Shown: positions 24,490 through 34,418, counted from the first letter of the stretch. The stretch is DNA of 64,000 bases from Micavibrio aeruginosavorus_D (GCF_051245535.1 NZ_CP195303.1:806001-870000); one strand, 5' to 3'. Notes: generated by a model from the sequence alone, not told the origin. Made by a program: numbers and translations.

Positions 24490-25263
24490 ATGACATTCTG
24501 GCTTTCAAAAATACTGTGGGCGGTGATCAGCCCGGTTAATCTGGCCGCCATTCTGCTAGCCCTCGGGGTTGGGCTGGGGCCGTTTTTCCGGCGTGTTGGG
24601 TATGGGTTATGTGCCTGTGCGCTGGCCATTATTGTGGTTTTTGGGGTTTTGCCGACGGGCACCAATCTGGTCGCATGGCTGGAGCGTCAGGTTCCGGCCC
24701 CGGCCAGCCTGCCGGGGGAGATTACGGGCATTATCGTGCTGGGCGGCATGTTTGAAACGCGCCTGTATAATGAAGTGTCCGGGCCGCAATTGAATGAGAA
24801 TGTGGATCGCGCGCTCAAAGCTATGGAAATTGGGCGGAAATATCCGAACGCCAAACTGGTGTTCAGCGGCGGGAGCGGGTTTTTGACCGAGAACAGCCGG
24901 ACAGAGGATATGGACGTGGCCGATTTTTTGGCGCGGCAGGGCTTTCCGTTGGACAACGTGCTGTTTGAAAATGAATCCCGCAATACTTATGAAAATATTT
25001 TGAACAGCAAAGAGCTGATCCGGCCGGGCGTTGGCGAGACCTGGATTTTGATTACATCGGCGTTCCACATGCCGCGCGCCATGGCCGTGGCCAATGAATT
25101 GGGGTGGACGGATATAATCCCGGTTCCGGTGGATTACCGCACCAGCGGGCAATATCGCATCGCACCCAGACGCTTGGATGTTCTGGGGGAGATGTACCGA
25201 TCATCAATTGCTATAAAAGAAATCATAGGCTTAAATGCGTACAGATTCTTGGGGAGAGCATAA
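24490..25263 (+). CDS. DUF218 (YdcF/ElyC/SanA-like) membrane-anchored protein
   Basis: A 257-residue protein: two N-terminal membrane helices, then a DUF218 alpha/beta domain. Visible blocks: GIIVLGGMFETR, KLVFSGGSGFLTE, NVLFENESRNTYENILNSKEL and ILITSAFHMPRAMAVANELG, all diagnostic of the ElyC/YdcF group. ElyC takes part in envelope integrity and lipid-carrier economy in enterobacteria. Here the gene opens a run of peptidoglycan genes (MltB, RlpA, carboxypeptidase), which supports an envelope role. It is the first core gene to the right of the island. Confidence 0.82.
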   Translation: MTFWLSKILWAVISPVNLAAILLALGVGLGPFFRRVGYGLCACALAIIVVFGVLPTGTNLVAWLERQVPAPASLPGEITGIIVLGGMFETRLYNEVSGPQLNENVDRALKAMEIGRKYPNAKLVFSGGSGFLTENSRTEDMDVADFLARQGFPLDNVLFENESRNTYENILNSKELIRPGVGETWILITSAFHMPRAMAVANELGWTDIIPVPVDYRTSGQYRIAPRRLDVLGEMYRSSIAIKEIIGLNAYRFLGRA

Positions 25264-25271
25264 ACCTAATC

Positions 25272-26264
25272 ATGCGCAAAATTTTGTCGTATTTCGCTTT
25301 GTCTTTGTCACTGTCCGGCATGTTCGCGGGCAGCGCGATGGCGCAGGGGGGAAGTTTTCCCGACTGGCTGAACAATTTCAAAAGCGAAGCCGCGCGCGAA
25401 GGTGTGTCGCAACAAACGATCAATGCGGCCCTGAACGGCATTTCACCGATCCAGCGCGTGATTGATCTGGACCGCAAACAACCGGAAAGCAAAATCGGTT
25501 TTGCCAAATACAAATCCAACGTCATCACCCAAGGCCGCATTGACGAGGGCCGCAGCCTGTTGCGCCAACATTGGAACGACCTGCAACGCATTGAACAACA
25601 ATTCGGCGTTCCGCCGCAATATGTCGTCGCGCTGTGGGGCATGGAAACCAGCTACGGTAAAAACACCGGCGGGTTCGATGTTGTTGATGCGCTGGCGACA
25701 TTGGCATGGGAAGGCCGCCGGGCGGAGTTTTTCAAAAAAGAATTGCTCGACGCCCTGAAAATCATCGATCAGGGCCACACCAGCGCCGATAACATGCGCG
25801 GTTCATGGGCCGGGGCGATGGGCCAATGCCAGTTTATGCCGTCCAGCTTCCGTAATTTCGCGGTTGATTATAACGGTGACGGGCGCAAGGACATCTGGGG
25901 CACACGCGCCGATGTGTTTGCGTCCGCCGCCAACTACCTGTCGAAAAGCGGATGGAAACATGATGAACGGTGGGGCCGCAAAGTCTCCGCGCCCGCCGGA
26001 CTGCCGAAGGGTTTGGAAACACGCAAAACCATTTCCGAATGGGCGCAATTGGGTGTGAAGCAGGTTGATGGTTCCCCGTTGCCGAAATCCGATACCATGA
26101 TGGCGTCACTGGTCGTGCCGGAGGGTGGCAATGGCGAAGCCTATCTGGCGTATGATAATTACCGCGTGATCATGAAATGGAACCGTTCGATTTATTTCGC
26201 AACATCCGTTGGCCTGCTGGCCGATCTGATCGCCAAGGGCGCGCCGACGCCTCTGAACCAATAA
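25272..26264 (+). CDS. mltB: Lytic murein transglycosylase, MltB family
   Basis: 330 residues from ATG 25272, giving a signal peptide (MRKILSYFALSLSLSGMFAG...MAQG). No lipobox is seen, so it is probably soluble periplasmic (SLT_2 family). The catalytic region has VVALWGMETSYGKNTG with the conserved Glu, then SWAGAMGQCQFMPSSF and DYNGDGRKDIW, all hallmarks of MltB. It cleaves peptidoglycan between MurNAc and GlcNAc to give anhydro ends. It starts 8 bases after the previous stop and is followed by rlpA. Confidence 0.9.
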   Translation: MRKILSYFALSLSLSGMFAGSAMAQGGSFPDWLNNFKSEAAREGVSQQTINAALNGISPIQRVIDLDRKQPESKIGFAKYKSNVITQGRIDEGRSLLRQHWNDLQRIEQQFGVPPQYVVALWGMETSYGKNTGGFDVVDALATLAWEGRRAEFFKKELLDALKIIDQGHTSADNMRGSWAGAMGQCQFMPSSFRNFAVDYNGDGRKDIWGTRADVFASAANYLSKSGWKHDERWGRKVSAPAGLPKGLETRKTISEWAQLGVKQVDGSPLPKSDTMMASLVVPEGGNGEAYLAYDNYRVIMKWNRSIYFATSVGLLADLIAKGAPTPLNQ

Positions 26265-26295
26265 TCACTTAATACAAAGAGAGAGCCTGCGGCTA

Positions 26296-27306
26296 ATGAG
26301 AAAGTTTGTCCTCCTGATCCTGGTATCGTTGACCCTGTCCGCCTGTACCGAAATGGAATATGCGTCACACCTGACGAAACAGGCGATGGGGTCCGATCAG
26401 CAATATGCCGCGAACAGCGGCGGCAGTGTCGGCCAAACCAAATTGCCGGACGGAAAAACATCCGAAGGGCTGTACAAGGTTGGCAAGCCCTACAAGATCG
26501 AAGGGCAATGGTATTACCCGAAAGAAACCTACAGCCACGTTGAAACCGGTATCGCGTCCTGGTACGGCCCGGGTTTTGATGGCAAACGCACGGCCAGCGG
26601 TGAGATTTTCAACAGCGATGAATTAACCGCCGCGCACCGCACCTTGCAAATGCCCTCACTGGTCCGCGTGACCAATCTGGATAACGGTAAATCCGTCATC
26701 GTGCGTGTGAATGACCGTGGCCCGTATAAACGGGGCCGCGTCATCGATCTGTCCAAACGGGCCGCCGACTTGCTGGGCTTCCGCAATCTGGGTACGGCCA
26801 AGGTGAAAATTGAATTGATGCCGGACGAAAGCCTGATGGCCGCCAACATGGCGAAGCAGGGCCAAAGCACCAAGGGCATCGAAATGGCCGCCAATAATGG
26901 CAAGCTGAGCGCACCGACGGCGCAACGCGGTGATGTCCAAATGGCGTCACTCAATAACGACACATCCATTGTCGGCCGTCCGGCCAGTGTGGAAAGCGAA
27001 GTATTACCACCGGGGCACACGGATAACACGGGCCGCTATCTGCCCGATCCGGTCGTGACACAAATGCCCGTCACACGCACCGGAATTTATGTTCAGGCCG
27101 GCGCCTTCACCGTGCGTGAAAACGCCGAAAGTCTGAAAAACACCCTCGGTTCGCTGGGGTCCGTGTCGGTCCATACGGCACAGGTGAAAGGCCAGCAATT
27201 CTACCGCGTTCGCATTGGCCCCGTGGACAATGTCACGACGGCGGACAAGATGCTGAACACTGTGGTGGGCATGGGGCATAACAACGCCTTGATCGTGGTT
27301 GATTGA
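26296..27306 (+). CDS. rlpA: RlpA-family septal lytic transglycosylase lipoprotein with SPOR domain
   Basis: 336 residues. A lipoprotein signal with the lipobox LSAC is seen at residues about 17-20. A double-psi beta-barrel follows (GIASWYGPGFDGKRTASGE, ELTAAHRTL, VRVNDRGPYKRGRVIDLS), with the catalytic Asp/His pattern of RlpA. After a variable linker, a C-terminal SPOR domain (GIYVQAGAFTVRENAESLK...YRVRIGP) would target denuded glycan at the division septum. It removes naked glycan strands during daughter-cell separation. Confidence 0.92.
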   Translation: MRKFVLLILVSLTLSACTEMEYASHLTKQAMGSDQQYAANSGGSVGQTKLPDGKTSEGLYKVGKPYKIEGQWYYPKETYSHVETGIASWYGPGFDGKRTASGEIFNSDELTAAHRTLQMPSLVRVTNLDNGKSVIVRVNDRGPYKRGRVIDLSKRAADLLGFRNLGTAKVKIELMPDESLMAANMAKQGQSTKGIEMAANNGKLSAPTAQRGDVQMASLNNDTSIVGRPASVESEVLPPGHTDNTGRYLPDPVVTQMPVTRTGIYVQAGAFTVRENAESLKNTLGSLGSVSVHTAQVKGQQFYRVRIGPVDNVTTADKMLNTVVGMGHNNALIVVD

Positions 27307-27432
27307 TCATCCGGCATCATCCCAAAAAATCCCCTGTAAATCCGCGGCAAACCCGTTGATTTTCGGGCTGTTTCGGGGTCTTATGGGGCCTTGAACACTC
27401 CTCATCCTCCTTCGACCTTTGAGAAGAGCGCT

Positions 27433-28707
27433 ATGACCAAGCTTAAGTCCCTGATTCTGACCATTTTTATCGCTGTTTTTGCCCTGCCGATGGCCGCCAT
27501 GGCCCAGCCGGATGACGCGCTGGACAGTGCGTCGTCCTTCGATATGAAAAAGCTGATGAATCGCGCCATCAGCGGCAACCTGAACGACCAGACAACGGCG
27601 AAACAGGCCATCATCATCGATTACGACACGGGCATGGTCCTGATGGAGAAGGATGCGGACACGCAAATGCCGACCGCGTCGATGAGCAAGACCATGACTC
27701 TGCACATGGTGTTCAAAGCGTTGAAAGAGGGCAAAATCGCCCTCGACACCATGCTGCCCGTCAGTGAAAAAGCATGGAAAATGCAAGGCTCCAAAATGTG
27801 GGTCGAGCTGGGTAAGGCCGTATCGGTCGAAGACCTGATCCGCGGCGTGGCCATTCAATCCGGTAACGACGCCACCGTCGTGCTGGCCGAAGGTTTGTCG
27901 GGCACCGAAGAAGCCTTCGCCGCAACAATGAACGAAGAAGCCAAACGTCTGGGGATGACGGGAAGCAACTTCACCAACGCCAGCGGCTGGCCCGACCCGA
28001 ACCATTATTCAACGGCCCGCGATCTGGCCATTCTGGCGGCGGATACAATTCGGAACTATCCGGAATATTATCCGTACTATGCTGAACTGGAATATACCTA
28101 TCACAACATCCGTCAGGCCAACCGCAACCCTATCCTGACCCAGAATCTGGGCGCGGACGGAATCAAAACCGGCCATACGGAAGAGGCGGGCTATGGCCTG
28201 ATGGCGTCCGCCGTCCGCGATGGTCGCCGCATTGTTCTGGTGATCAACGGTTTGGACAGCATGGCGGCCCGCGCGCAGGAATCTGCACGCTTGGTCGCAT
28301 GGGCGCAAAGCACATTCGAAAACGTATCTCTGTTTAAAGCGGGTGATACGGTCGAAGAAGCCGAAGTGGTCATGGGCCAATCGGCCACTGTTCCGCTGGT
28401 GATCGAAGAGGGGATTAAAGTCACCTTGAAAAAAGCCATGCGCAACGACCTGAAGGTCAGCGTTTTGTACAAGGGCCCGCTGCAAGCGCCTGTGAAAAAG
28501 GGCGATGTTGTCGGTTCCCTGAAAGTCGAAGCCCCGGGCCTGCACGCGTTTGAGGTGCCGCTGGTCGCTGGTGCCGATGTTGCGCCGCTGGGCCTGTTCG
28601 CCAAGACGATCGCGAAGGCCAAAGTTCTGGTTGGGCAGAAGAAAGCCGCAGCCCCGGCGCAACCCGACCCGATCGTGAAAAGCGCGGCCGAGCCGGTTGC
28701 ACAATAA
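27433..28707 (+). CDS. dacA: D-alanyl-D-alanine carboxypeptidase (PBP5/6 type)
   Basis: 424 residues from ATG 27433 (GAGAAGAG upstream). Signal peptide MTKLKSLILTIFIAVFALP. Penicillin-binding motifs: S83-M-S-K86 within TASMSKTM, SGN as QSGNDA, and KTG as IKTGHTEEA. The C-terminal PBP5 beta-domain is followed by a short amphipathic/Ala-Pro tail that could anchor it to the membrane. It trims the fifth D-Ala from peptidoglycan stem peptides. It lies 6 bases before tmk, so the envelope genes may be co-transcribed with the replication genes. Confidence 0.92.
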   Translation: MTKLKSLILTIFIAVFALPMAAMAQPDDALDSASSFDMKKLMNRAISGNLNDQTTAKQAIIIDYDTGMVLMEKDADTQMPTASMSKTMTLHMVFKALKEGKIALDTMLPVSEKAWKMQGSKMWVELGKAVSVEDLIRGVAIQSGNDATVVLAEGLSGTEEAFAATMNEEAKRLGMTGSNFTNASGWPDPNHYSTARDLAILAADTIRNYPEYYPYYAELEYTYHNIRQANRNPILTQNLGADGIKTGHTEEAGYGLMASAVRDGRRIVLVINGLDSMAARAQESARLVAWAQSTFENVSLFKAGDTVEEAEVVMGQSATVPLVIEEGIKVTLKKAMRNDLKVSVLYKGPLQAPVKKGDVVGSLKVEAPGLHAFEVPLVAGADVAPLGLFAKTIAKAKVLVGQKKAAAPAQPDPIVKSAAEPVAQ

Positions 28708-28713
28708 CGATCG

Positions 28714-29355
28714 ATGGCACGCGGATTGTTCATTACGCTGGAAGGTGGCGAAGGATCGGGAAAATCGACCCAGATCCGCCTTCTGGCTGAACATCTGACA
28801 TCGCTCGGCCACGACGTCATCACCACACGCGAACCCGGCGGCACGCCAGAGGCGGAAAAAATCCGCCATCTTCTGGTTCACCGCGATGGGGGTGATTGGA
28901 CGCCGATTGCGGAAACATTCCTGCTGTTCGCTGCACGCGCCATGCACACGGAAACACTGATTAAACCGGCGCTGGCCGCGGGCAAGATTGTTATTTCCGA
29001 CCGCTTTGCAGATTCCACACGCGCGTATCAGGCCTATGCCGGCGGCTTGCCGCTGGATACGGTTGAACAGATCAACACGCTGGCGCTTGGTGATTTCAAA
29101 CCGGACCTGACGCTCATTCTCGACATGCAAGCCGCCGATGGTTTGGCGCGGGCGGGCAAACGCCTATCGGATGATAATTCCGGCGAAGACCGGTTTGAGA
29201 AAAAGGGTATCAATTTCCACGAAAAACTGCGCGACGGATATCTGGCCATTGCCAAAGCCGAACCGAACCGCTGCATCGTCATCAACGCGGCCCAAGACAT
29301 TCAATCCGTCGCCGCCGCCATTGCATCCTGCGTCACGCAGAAGGTGGCCGCATGA
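28714..29355 (+). CDS. tmk: Thymidylate kinase
   Basis: 213 residues. Walker A GGEGSGKSTQ near the N-terminus, the DR(F/Y/H) motif in VISDRFADSTRAYQ, TREPGGTPEAE for nucleotide binding and a LID around RLSDDNSGEDRFEKKG. It phosphorylates dTMP to dTDP. The end overlaps holB by 4 bases. Confidence 0.94.
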   Translation: MARGLFITLEGGEGSGKSTQIRLLAEHLTSLGHDVITTREPGGTPEAEKIRHLLVHRDGGDWTPIAETFLLFAARAMHTETLIKPALAAGKIVISDRFADSTRAYQAYAGGLPLDTVEQINTLALGDFKPDLTLILDMQAADGLARAGKRLSDDNSGEDRFEKKGINFHEKLRDGYLAIAKAEPNRCIVINAAQDIQSVAAAIASCVTQKVAA

Positions 29356-30545
29356 TGTTTGATGATTTCGACGATCTGGATGATCTGCAAGACGATGATG
29401 GTGCATCCGCATCGGATGGGGCCGAGGGCGTTGAACTGCCCGACCCGCGCCTGAACATGGACTGTTTCGGGCACGATGATATTGAACGCCAGTTGCTGGA
29501 ATTATTCAACGCGGGCCGCATGCCGCACGGTTTGGTGTTTGCCGGACCAAAGGGTATTGGCAAGGCCACTTTCGCCTATCGCCTCGCACGCTTCCTGCTG
29601 AAACATGGCAAGGCCGATGCGGTTGACGCGGGGCCGTCGTTGTTTGGCGATCCGTTGCCCGCCACTCCCGTTATCCATGAAACCATGAATGTGGATGCCG
29701 AAGAGCAAGCCGTTCGGTTGATTGCCTCCGGTGGTCATCCGGACCTTCTGACCATCGAACGCGCGATTGATGAAAAAACCGGCGCGCGCAAAGAAGGCGT
29801 CAGCGTTGATGACGCACGCAAGGTGACACCGTTCCTGCGCATGACGGCCTCGATGGGGGGCTGGCGCGTGGTTATTCTGGATGATGCGGATACCATGAAC
29901 CGCAACAGCCAGAACGCCATCCTGAAAATTCTGGAAGAGCCGCCATCAAACACCGTTCTGATTTTGATTGCGCACCGCCCCGGCGCGTTGATCCCGACCA
30001 TCCGGTCGCGGACGCGTTTTATTGAATTTAACACGCTGAACGACGATTTGATGGCGCGCCTGCTGACCCGCGTGAAACCGGATCTGCGCAGCGATGAATG
30101 CGACGCCCTGTGCGCCATTGCCCAAGGCTCCATCGGCCAAGCCCTGAACCTGATGGATGAAGAAGGACTAAAGGCGATGGATCGTCTGGTCGCCGTCCTG
30201 CAAAACTGGCCCCATCTGGATTGGAAAGACATTCACCATGTCGCCGATTATTTCGGGCAAAAGGGACAGGAAAACGCGCAGCAGAGTTTTCAGGATATCC
30301 TGTTGTGGATCGTATCCACCATGGTCAAGGCCCGCGCGCGCGGTGTGAAGGGCGAGGGCGGCTTGCCCCGCGCTTTGTCCGCGCCCGTCTTTGGCCAGAT
30401 TTTACGCCATTACAATGTTGAACAATGGGTCGGAATTTACGACGCGTTGATCAGCCATTTCGCAACCGTCAAATACGGGACGCTGGACCGCCGCTATGCG
30501 GCGTTCGGTGCCTTCTCAATCCTCTCCGGAGCTGAACAAAAATGA
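29352..30545 (+). CDS. holB: DNA polymerase III delta' subunit (clamp loader)
   Basis: 397 residues. An acidic leader (FDDFDDLDDLQDDD) precedes the AAA+ module: GLVFAGPKGIGKATFAYRL (Walker A), VVILDDADTMNRNSQNAILKILEEPP (the clamp-loader Walker B/sensor region) and IPTIRSRTRFIEF (an SRC-like motif, here SRT). The four zinc-ligand cysteines of the E. coli protein are not seen. It loads the beta clamp. It overlaps both neighbours by 4 bases within the tmk-holB-metG operon. Confidence 0.92.
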   Translation: MMFDDFDDLDDLQDDDGASASDGAEGVELPDPRLNMDCFGHDDIERQLLELFNAGRMPHGLVFAGPKGIGKATFAYRLARFLLKHGKADAVDAGPSLFGDPLPATPVIHETMNVDAEEQAVRLIASGGHPDLLTIERAIDEKTGARKEGVSVDDARKVTPFLRMTASMGGWRVVILDDADTMNRNSQNAILKILEEPPSNTVLILIAHRPGALIPTIRSRTRFIEFNTLNDDLMARLLTRVKPDLRSDECDALCAIAQGSIGQALNLMDEEGLKAMDRLVAVLQNWPHLDWKDIHHVADYFGQKGQENAQQSFQDILLWIVSTMVKARARGVKGEGGLPRALSAPVFGQILRHYNVEQWVGIYDALISHFATVKYGTLDRRYAAFGAFSILSGAEQK

Positions 30546-32116
30546 GCAAGAATTTTTACATCACCACCGCTATCGCCTACGCCAACGGCGCGCCGCATCT
30601 GGGGCATGCGTATGAGGCGATTTTGACCGACGTCATGGCGCGGTTTAAACGGCTGGATGGTTACAACACGTTTTTCATGACCGGCATGGACGAACACGGG
30701 GAGAAGGTTGCAACCACGGCCGAGAAAAACGGCATGGCCCCGCGCGCCTTTACCGACACGATCGCCGAAAAATTCACCGCGTTGGATGATCGGATGAATG
30801 TGTCCTATGACCGTTTTATCCGCACGACGGAGGATGCCCATTACAAAGCGTCCCAAACATTGTGGGAAGAAATTACCAAGAACGGTGACATCTACGTCGA
30901 TGCCTATGCCGGGTGGTATTCCGTGCGGGATGAAGCCTATTTCGGCGAAGATGAACTGACCACCGATGTATCAGGCAAAAAATTCGCACCGTCCGGCGCC
31001 GAAGTGGTGTGGAAGGAAGAGCCGAGCTATTTCTTCCGCTTGTCCGCCTACACACAAAAATTGCTGGACCTGTATGAATCGCACCCCGATTTCATCGAAC
31101 CGGCCAGCCGCCGCAATGAAATTCTGGCGTTTGTGAAACAGGAGGGGGGGCTGAAAGACCTTTCAATCTCCCGCACCACGTTTGACTGGGGTGTGCCGGT
31201 TCCGAATGATCCGAAACACGTCATGTATGTGTGGCTGGATGCGCTGACCAACTACATCACGGGCATTGGTTATCCCGATACGAACAGCGAAAATTACAAA
31301 AACTTCTGGCCCGCCGATGTGCATGTGATTGGCAAGGACATCACCCGGTTCCACGCCATTTACTGGCCCGCGTTTTTGATGGCCGCGAAACTGCCGCTGC
31401 CAAAGAAAATTTTCGCCCATGGGTTCATCAATATTGATGGCCAGAAAATGTCAAAATCATTGGGCAATGTCGTTTCGCCGGGTGAATTGCTGGATATGTA
31501 TGGCGTTGATCAAACCCGCTATTTCCTGATGCGCGAAATTCCGCACGGGCAAGACGGGAATTTCAGCCATGAGCAGGCCGTCCTGCGCATCAACAGCGAT
31601 CTGGCCAACTCCCTTGGCAACCTCGCGCAACGCACGCTGTCCCAGATTGCCAAAAACTGTGGCGGTGCCGTTCCTGCGCCCGGGCCATTGACGGACGAAG
31701 ACCACGCCTTACTTGAATCGGCACAGGCGAAGATGATTGAATCCGTGCGCGGCGAATTTGAAAAATTCCACATCCACCGCGCGATCGAGGACATCATGCG
31801 CGTGGCCTATGACGCCAATGCCTATATCGACAAACAGGCCCCATGGGCGTTGAAGAAAACCGACGTTCCGCGCATGGAAACGGTTTTGTATGTGCTGGCC
31901 GAGGTTATTCGGTGCCTGGCTTTGATCATGCAGCCGATCACACCGGAATCGGCCGCGAAAATGCTGGATCAATTGTCCGTTCCGGCGAATGCGCGTGGGT
32001 TTGATACACTGAATGCCGCCCATGCGATCAAGGCGGGCACAATATTACCGGCCCCGACGGGTGTATTCCCGCGCATGGCCACGGAAACGGAAACCGCAAA
32101 ACAAGCGAACGCGTAA
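30542..32116 (+). CDS. metG: Methionyl-tRNA synthetase
   Basis: 524 residues. A class I synthetase with the HIGH-type signature PHLGHAY, GMDEHGEKV in the active site, and the KMSKS loop as GQKMSKSLGNVVSP. The connective-peptide knuckle has no Cys quartet (WYSVRDEAYFGEDEL), so it is the metal-free type. The C-terminal anticodon-binding helical bundle ends without a dimerisation Arc1p-like domain. It charges tRNA-Met, and the usual alphaproteobacterial length is about 510-575. Confidence 0.95.
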   Translation: MSKNFYITTAIAYANGAPHLGHAYEAILTDVMARFKRLDGYNTFFMTGMDEHGEKVATTAEKNGMAPRAFTDTIAEKFTALDDRMNVSYDRFIRTTEDAHYKASQTLWEEITKNGDIYVDAYAGWYSVRDEAYFGEDELTTDVSGKKFAPSGAEVVWKEEPSYFFRLSAYTQKLLDLYESHPDFIEPASRRNEILAFVKQEGGLKDLSISRTTFDWGVPVPNDPKHVMYVWLDALTNYITGIGYPDTNSENYKNFWPADVHVIGKDITRFHAIYWPAFLMAAKLPLPKKIFAHGFINIDGQKMSKSLGNVVSPGELLDMYGVDQTRYFLMREIPHGQDGNFSHEQAVLRINSDLANSLGNLAQRTLSQIAKNCGGAVPAPGPLTDEDHALLESAQAKMIESVRGEFEKFHIHRAIEDIMRVAYDANAYIDKQAPWALKKTDVPRMETVLYVLAEVIRCLALIMQPITPESAAKMLDQLSVPANARGFDTLNAAHAIKAGTILPAPTGVFPRMATETETAKQANA

Positions 32117-32117
32117 C

Positions 32118-32939
32118 ATGTATATCGACTCCCACTGCCATTTGAATCACAACCGTCTGCTGAATATCGGCGGGCCGGATCAGGTGATTGAAAATGCCAA
32201 TGCCGCGGGTGTCGATGGCATGCTCAGCATTTGCTGCCGCATTTCCGATGAATTTCCGCAAATTCTGGATCTGGTTTCAAACCGAAAAAACATCTGGTGC
32301 ACCATCGCCACGCATCCGCACGAAGCCAGCGACCCGGCGGAAAAGGCCGTGACGCAATCCGATCTGGTCGCCATGGCAAAATCGCACCCGAAAATCATCG
32401 GCATTGGCGAAAGCGGCCTCGATTACTTCTACGAACACGCCACGCGTGAGGATCAACAGGATTCATTCCGCAAACATCTGCGCGCCTGTATCGAAACCAA
32501 CCTGCCCGTGGTTGTTCACGCCCGGGATGCGGATGACGACATTATCCGTATCATTCGGGAAGAGGGGGCGGGGACCAATTTAACCGGCGTCATGCATTGC
32601 TTTTCCTCCACCCGCAAAATGGGTGAAGAGGCGCTGGAATGCGGGTTTTACATCTCATTCTCCGGCATCGTGACGTTCAATAAATCACAAGAACTGCGCG
32701 ATTTTGCGCGTGATGTTCCGCTGGACCGTATTTTGATTGAAACCGACGCGCCATATCTGGCCCCGGAGCCATTCCGCGGAAAAATTAACGAACCCGCGTT
32801 GGTCGTTCACACGGCGCGTGCCGTCGCCGACACGCACAAAATTTCTGCGCGTGATCTGGCCGCCAAGTCGCGAGAGAATTTCTTCCGGTTATTTCCACGC
32901 GCACTTGATACATTCATCGCCGACGGTGATGCGGCATGA
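32118..32939 (+). CDS. tatD: TatD-family metal-dependent hydrolase / DNase
   Basis: 273 residues from ATG 32118, one base after the metG stop. TIM-barrel amidohydrolase motifs: MYIDSHCHLNH (HxH), GESGLDYFYEH with the bridging Glu, VVVHARDADDD, MHCFSST and ETDAPYLAPEP (catalytic Asp). Homologues are 3'-5' DNases. A tatD gene directly after metG is a widely conserved arrangement. It overlaps the next gene by 4 bases. Confidence 0.94.
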   Translation: MYIDSHCHLNHNRLLNIGGPDQVIENANAAGVDGMLSICCRISDEFPQILDLVSNRKNIWCTIATHPHEASDPAEKAVTQSDLVAMAKSHPKIIGIGESGLDYFYEHATREDQQDSFRKHLRACIETNLPVVVHARDADDDIIRIIREEGAGTNLTGVMHCFSSTRKMGEEALECGFYISFSGIVTFNKSQELRDFARDVPLDRILIETDAPYLAPEPFRGKINEPALVVHTARAVADTHKISARDLAAKSRENFFRLFPRALDTFIADGDAA

Positions 32940-33736
32940 GCAGAAAAGTTAAATTAACCATTCTGGGCTGCGGCAATTCGGCGGGCGTGCCGGAAATCGG
33001 CAACTATTGGGGCGCATGCGATCCCAATGAACCGCGCAACCGCCGCACACGCGCCAGCATCGCGTTACAGGACGAAAAAACCACATTCATCGTTGATACA
33101 GGCCCGGATTTCCGTGACCAGCTGAACCGCGAAAATATCACGCATGTGGACGGTATTTTCTACACCCATGCGCACAGCGACCATATTGGCGGCATCGATG
33201 AATTGCGTGTGTTCAGCAAACGTACAAAATCCATGATTCCGCTGTATGGTGATCAAAAAACCATCGATGAAATCCGCTATCGCTTTGAATATATGTTCAA
33301 CGACATCGATGATGGCCTGTATCCGGCCGTGTGCAGCACACACGCATTCCACGACCACGAATACGGCCAGATCAAACATTTCGGTACCATTCCGGCGATC
33401 CCATTTGTGCAGGACCACGGGTTCCGTGAATCACTGGGCATCCGCGTTGGCGATCTGGCATATTCGACCGATATGGTGAATTTGAACGAAGCCGCACTGG
33501 AAACGCTCAAAGGCGTCCGGGTCTGGATCGTCGATGCCGCCGGATACAAAATGCCCAAAAACTATGTTCATGCGACGTTGGAACAGATTTACAAACTGAA
33601 CGAAACCATCCGCGCCGAACAGGTATACATCACGCACATGGCCGCATTCATGGATTACAAAACATTGTGCGACGAATTGCCGTCCGGTTACGCGCCGGCC
33701 TATGATGGCCTGACGCTGGAAACCACGGTTGATTGA
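32936..33736 (+). CDS. Metallo-beta-lactamase-fold hydrolase, PhnP/RNase Z-like
   Basis: 266 residues. The MBL motif is THAHSDHIGGIDELR, with upstream GCGNSAGVPEIGNYWGACD, a feature of the PhnP-like phosphodiesterase group, and VDTGPDFRDQL. Further metal ligands occur in DLAYSTDM and YITHMAAF. The cellular substrate is unknown; homologues cleave cyclic phosphodiesters. The metG-tatD-MBL order is conserved in many alphaproteobacteria. It ends the operon that begins at tmk. Confidence 0.88.
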   Translation: MSRKVKLTILGCGNSAGVPEIGNYWGACDPNEPRNRRTRASIALQDEKTTFIVDTGPDFRDQLNRENITHVDGIFYTHAHSDHIGGIDELRVFSKRTKSMIPLYGDQKTIDEIRYRFEYMFNDIDDGLYPAVCSTHAFHDHEYGQIKHFGTIPAIPFVQDHGFRESLGIRVGDLAYSTDMVNLNEAALETLKGVRVWIVDAAGYKMPKNYVHATLEQIYKLNETIRAEQVYITHMAAFMDYKTLCDELPSGYAPAYDGLTLETTVD

Positions 33737-33885
33737 TGGTCGTTTAGGCGCCGCTTATAAACAGTAAGAAACGCCTTATAAAACAGATCCATAAGCACCC
33801 TTTTCCCACCCTATGCTTTATTTTCCATAATATACATTATCACATCATTATCATGGTGTTTTAAAGCAGAACCTATACCAAAGTT

Positions 33886-33914
33886 TTGACTCAACCCACC
33901 TATGATGTTATTAC
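33886..33914 (+). promoter_or_regulatory. Candidate promoter of the lipoprotein gene
   Basis: TTGACT (33886-33891), 17 bases, then TATTAC (33909-33914), in an AT-rich 226-base gap that holds no gene. The -35 is good and the -10 is weak. Confidence 0.35.
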
Positions 33915-33962
33915 GCGCCCCTTACAATCAAATTTAACATCAAAAACTGGGAAGTTCGCGTC

Positions 33963-34418
33963 ATGGTAAAATCTCTTCGCCTATTTGTACTCTTAACATC
34001 CATTTCCGCCTTTATGATCACAGCGTGCGCTCCGCATTCCGAAGACATCAAGGCAGCCTATGTATCGCCAATGCATTACGAAGATTTCTCATGCAAACAA
34101 ATCCGCTCTGAAATGATGCGTGTTTCGCGAAAAGTTCAAGAAATCTCCGGAGTTCAAGATGATCAAGCCACGGGCGATTCTGTGGCCCTTGGTGTTGGCT
34201 TGGTCCTATTTTGGCCAGCTCTATTTTTTATGATTGGCGACGACCAAAAGGAAGAAATAAGCCGTCTCAAAGGCGAATATGATGCCTTAGAACAATCCGC
34301 TATCCAGAAAAACTGTGATATTTCAAGAGAGCTGGAAGCTGCACGTGTAGCAGCAGAGAAGAAAAAGGCAGAACGTCAAGCCAGCCAGCAATCTGCTCAT
34401 AAGGCCGTTAACGACTGA
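33963..34418 (+). CDS. Small lipoprotein with a coiled-coil tail, function unknown
   Basis: 151 residues. The lipoprotein signal peptide (MVKSLRLFVLLTSISAFMITAC) has a lipobox Cys at position 22. The mature part contains DFSCKQIRSEMMRVSRKVQ, a hydrophobic segment (VALGVGLVLFWPALFFMI), then a Lys/Glu-rich coiled coil (KGEYDALEQSAIQKNC...RVAAEKKKAERQ). This layout is common among small envelope lipoproteins that carry a second Cys pair. No specific function can be assigned. It stands alone, with a large hairpin after it. Confidence 0.75.
   Translation: MVKSLRLFVLLTSISAFMITACAPHSEDIKAAYVSPMHYEDFSCKQIRSEMMRVSRKVQEISGVQDDQATGDSVALGVGLVLFWPALFFMIGDDQKEEISRLKGEYDALEQSAIQKNCDISRELEAARVAAEKKKAERQASQQSAHKAVND

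Noticed and set aside
28009..29130. Long minus-strand open frame (373 codons) opposite the carboxypeptidase and tmk genes
   Set aside because: Antisense shadow of two well-supported genes; Arg/Gln/Phe-rich, no recognisable motif and no ribosome site.
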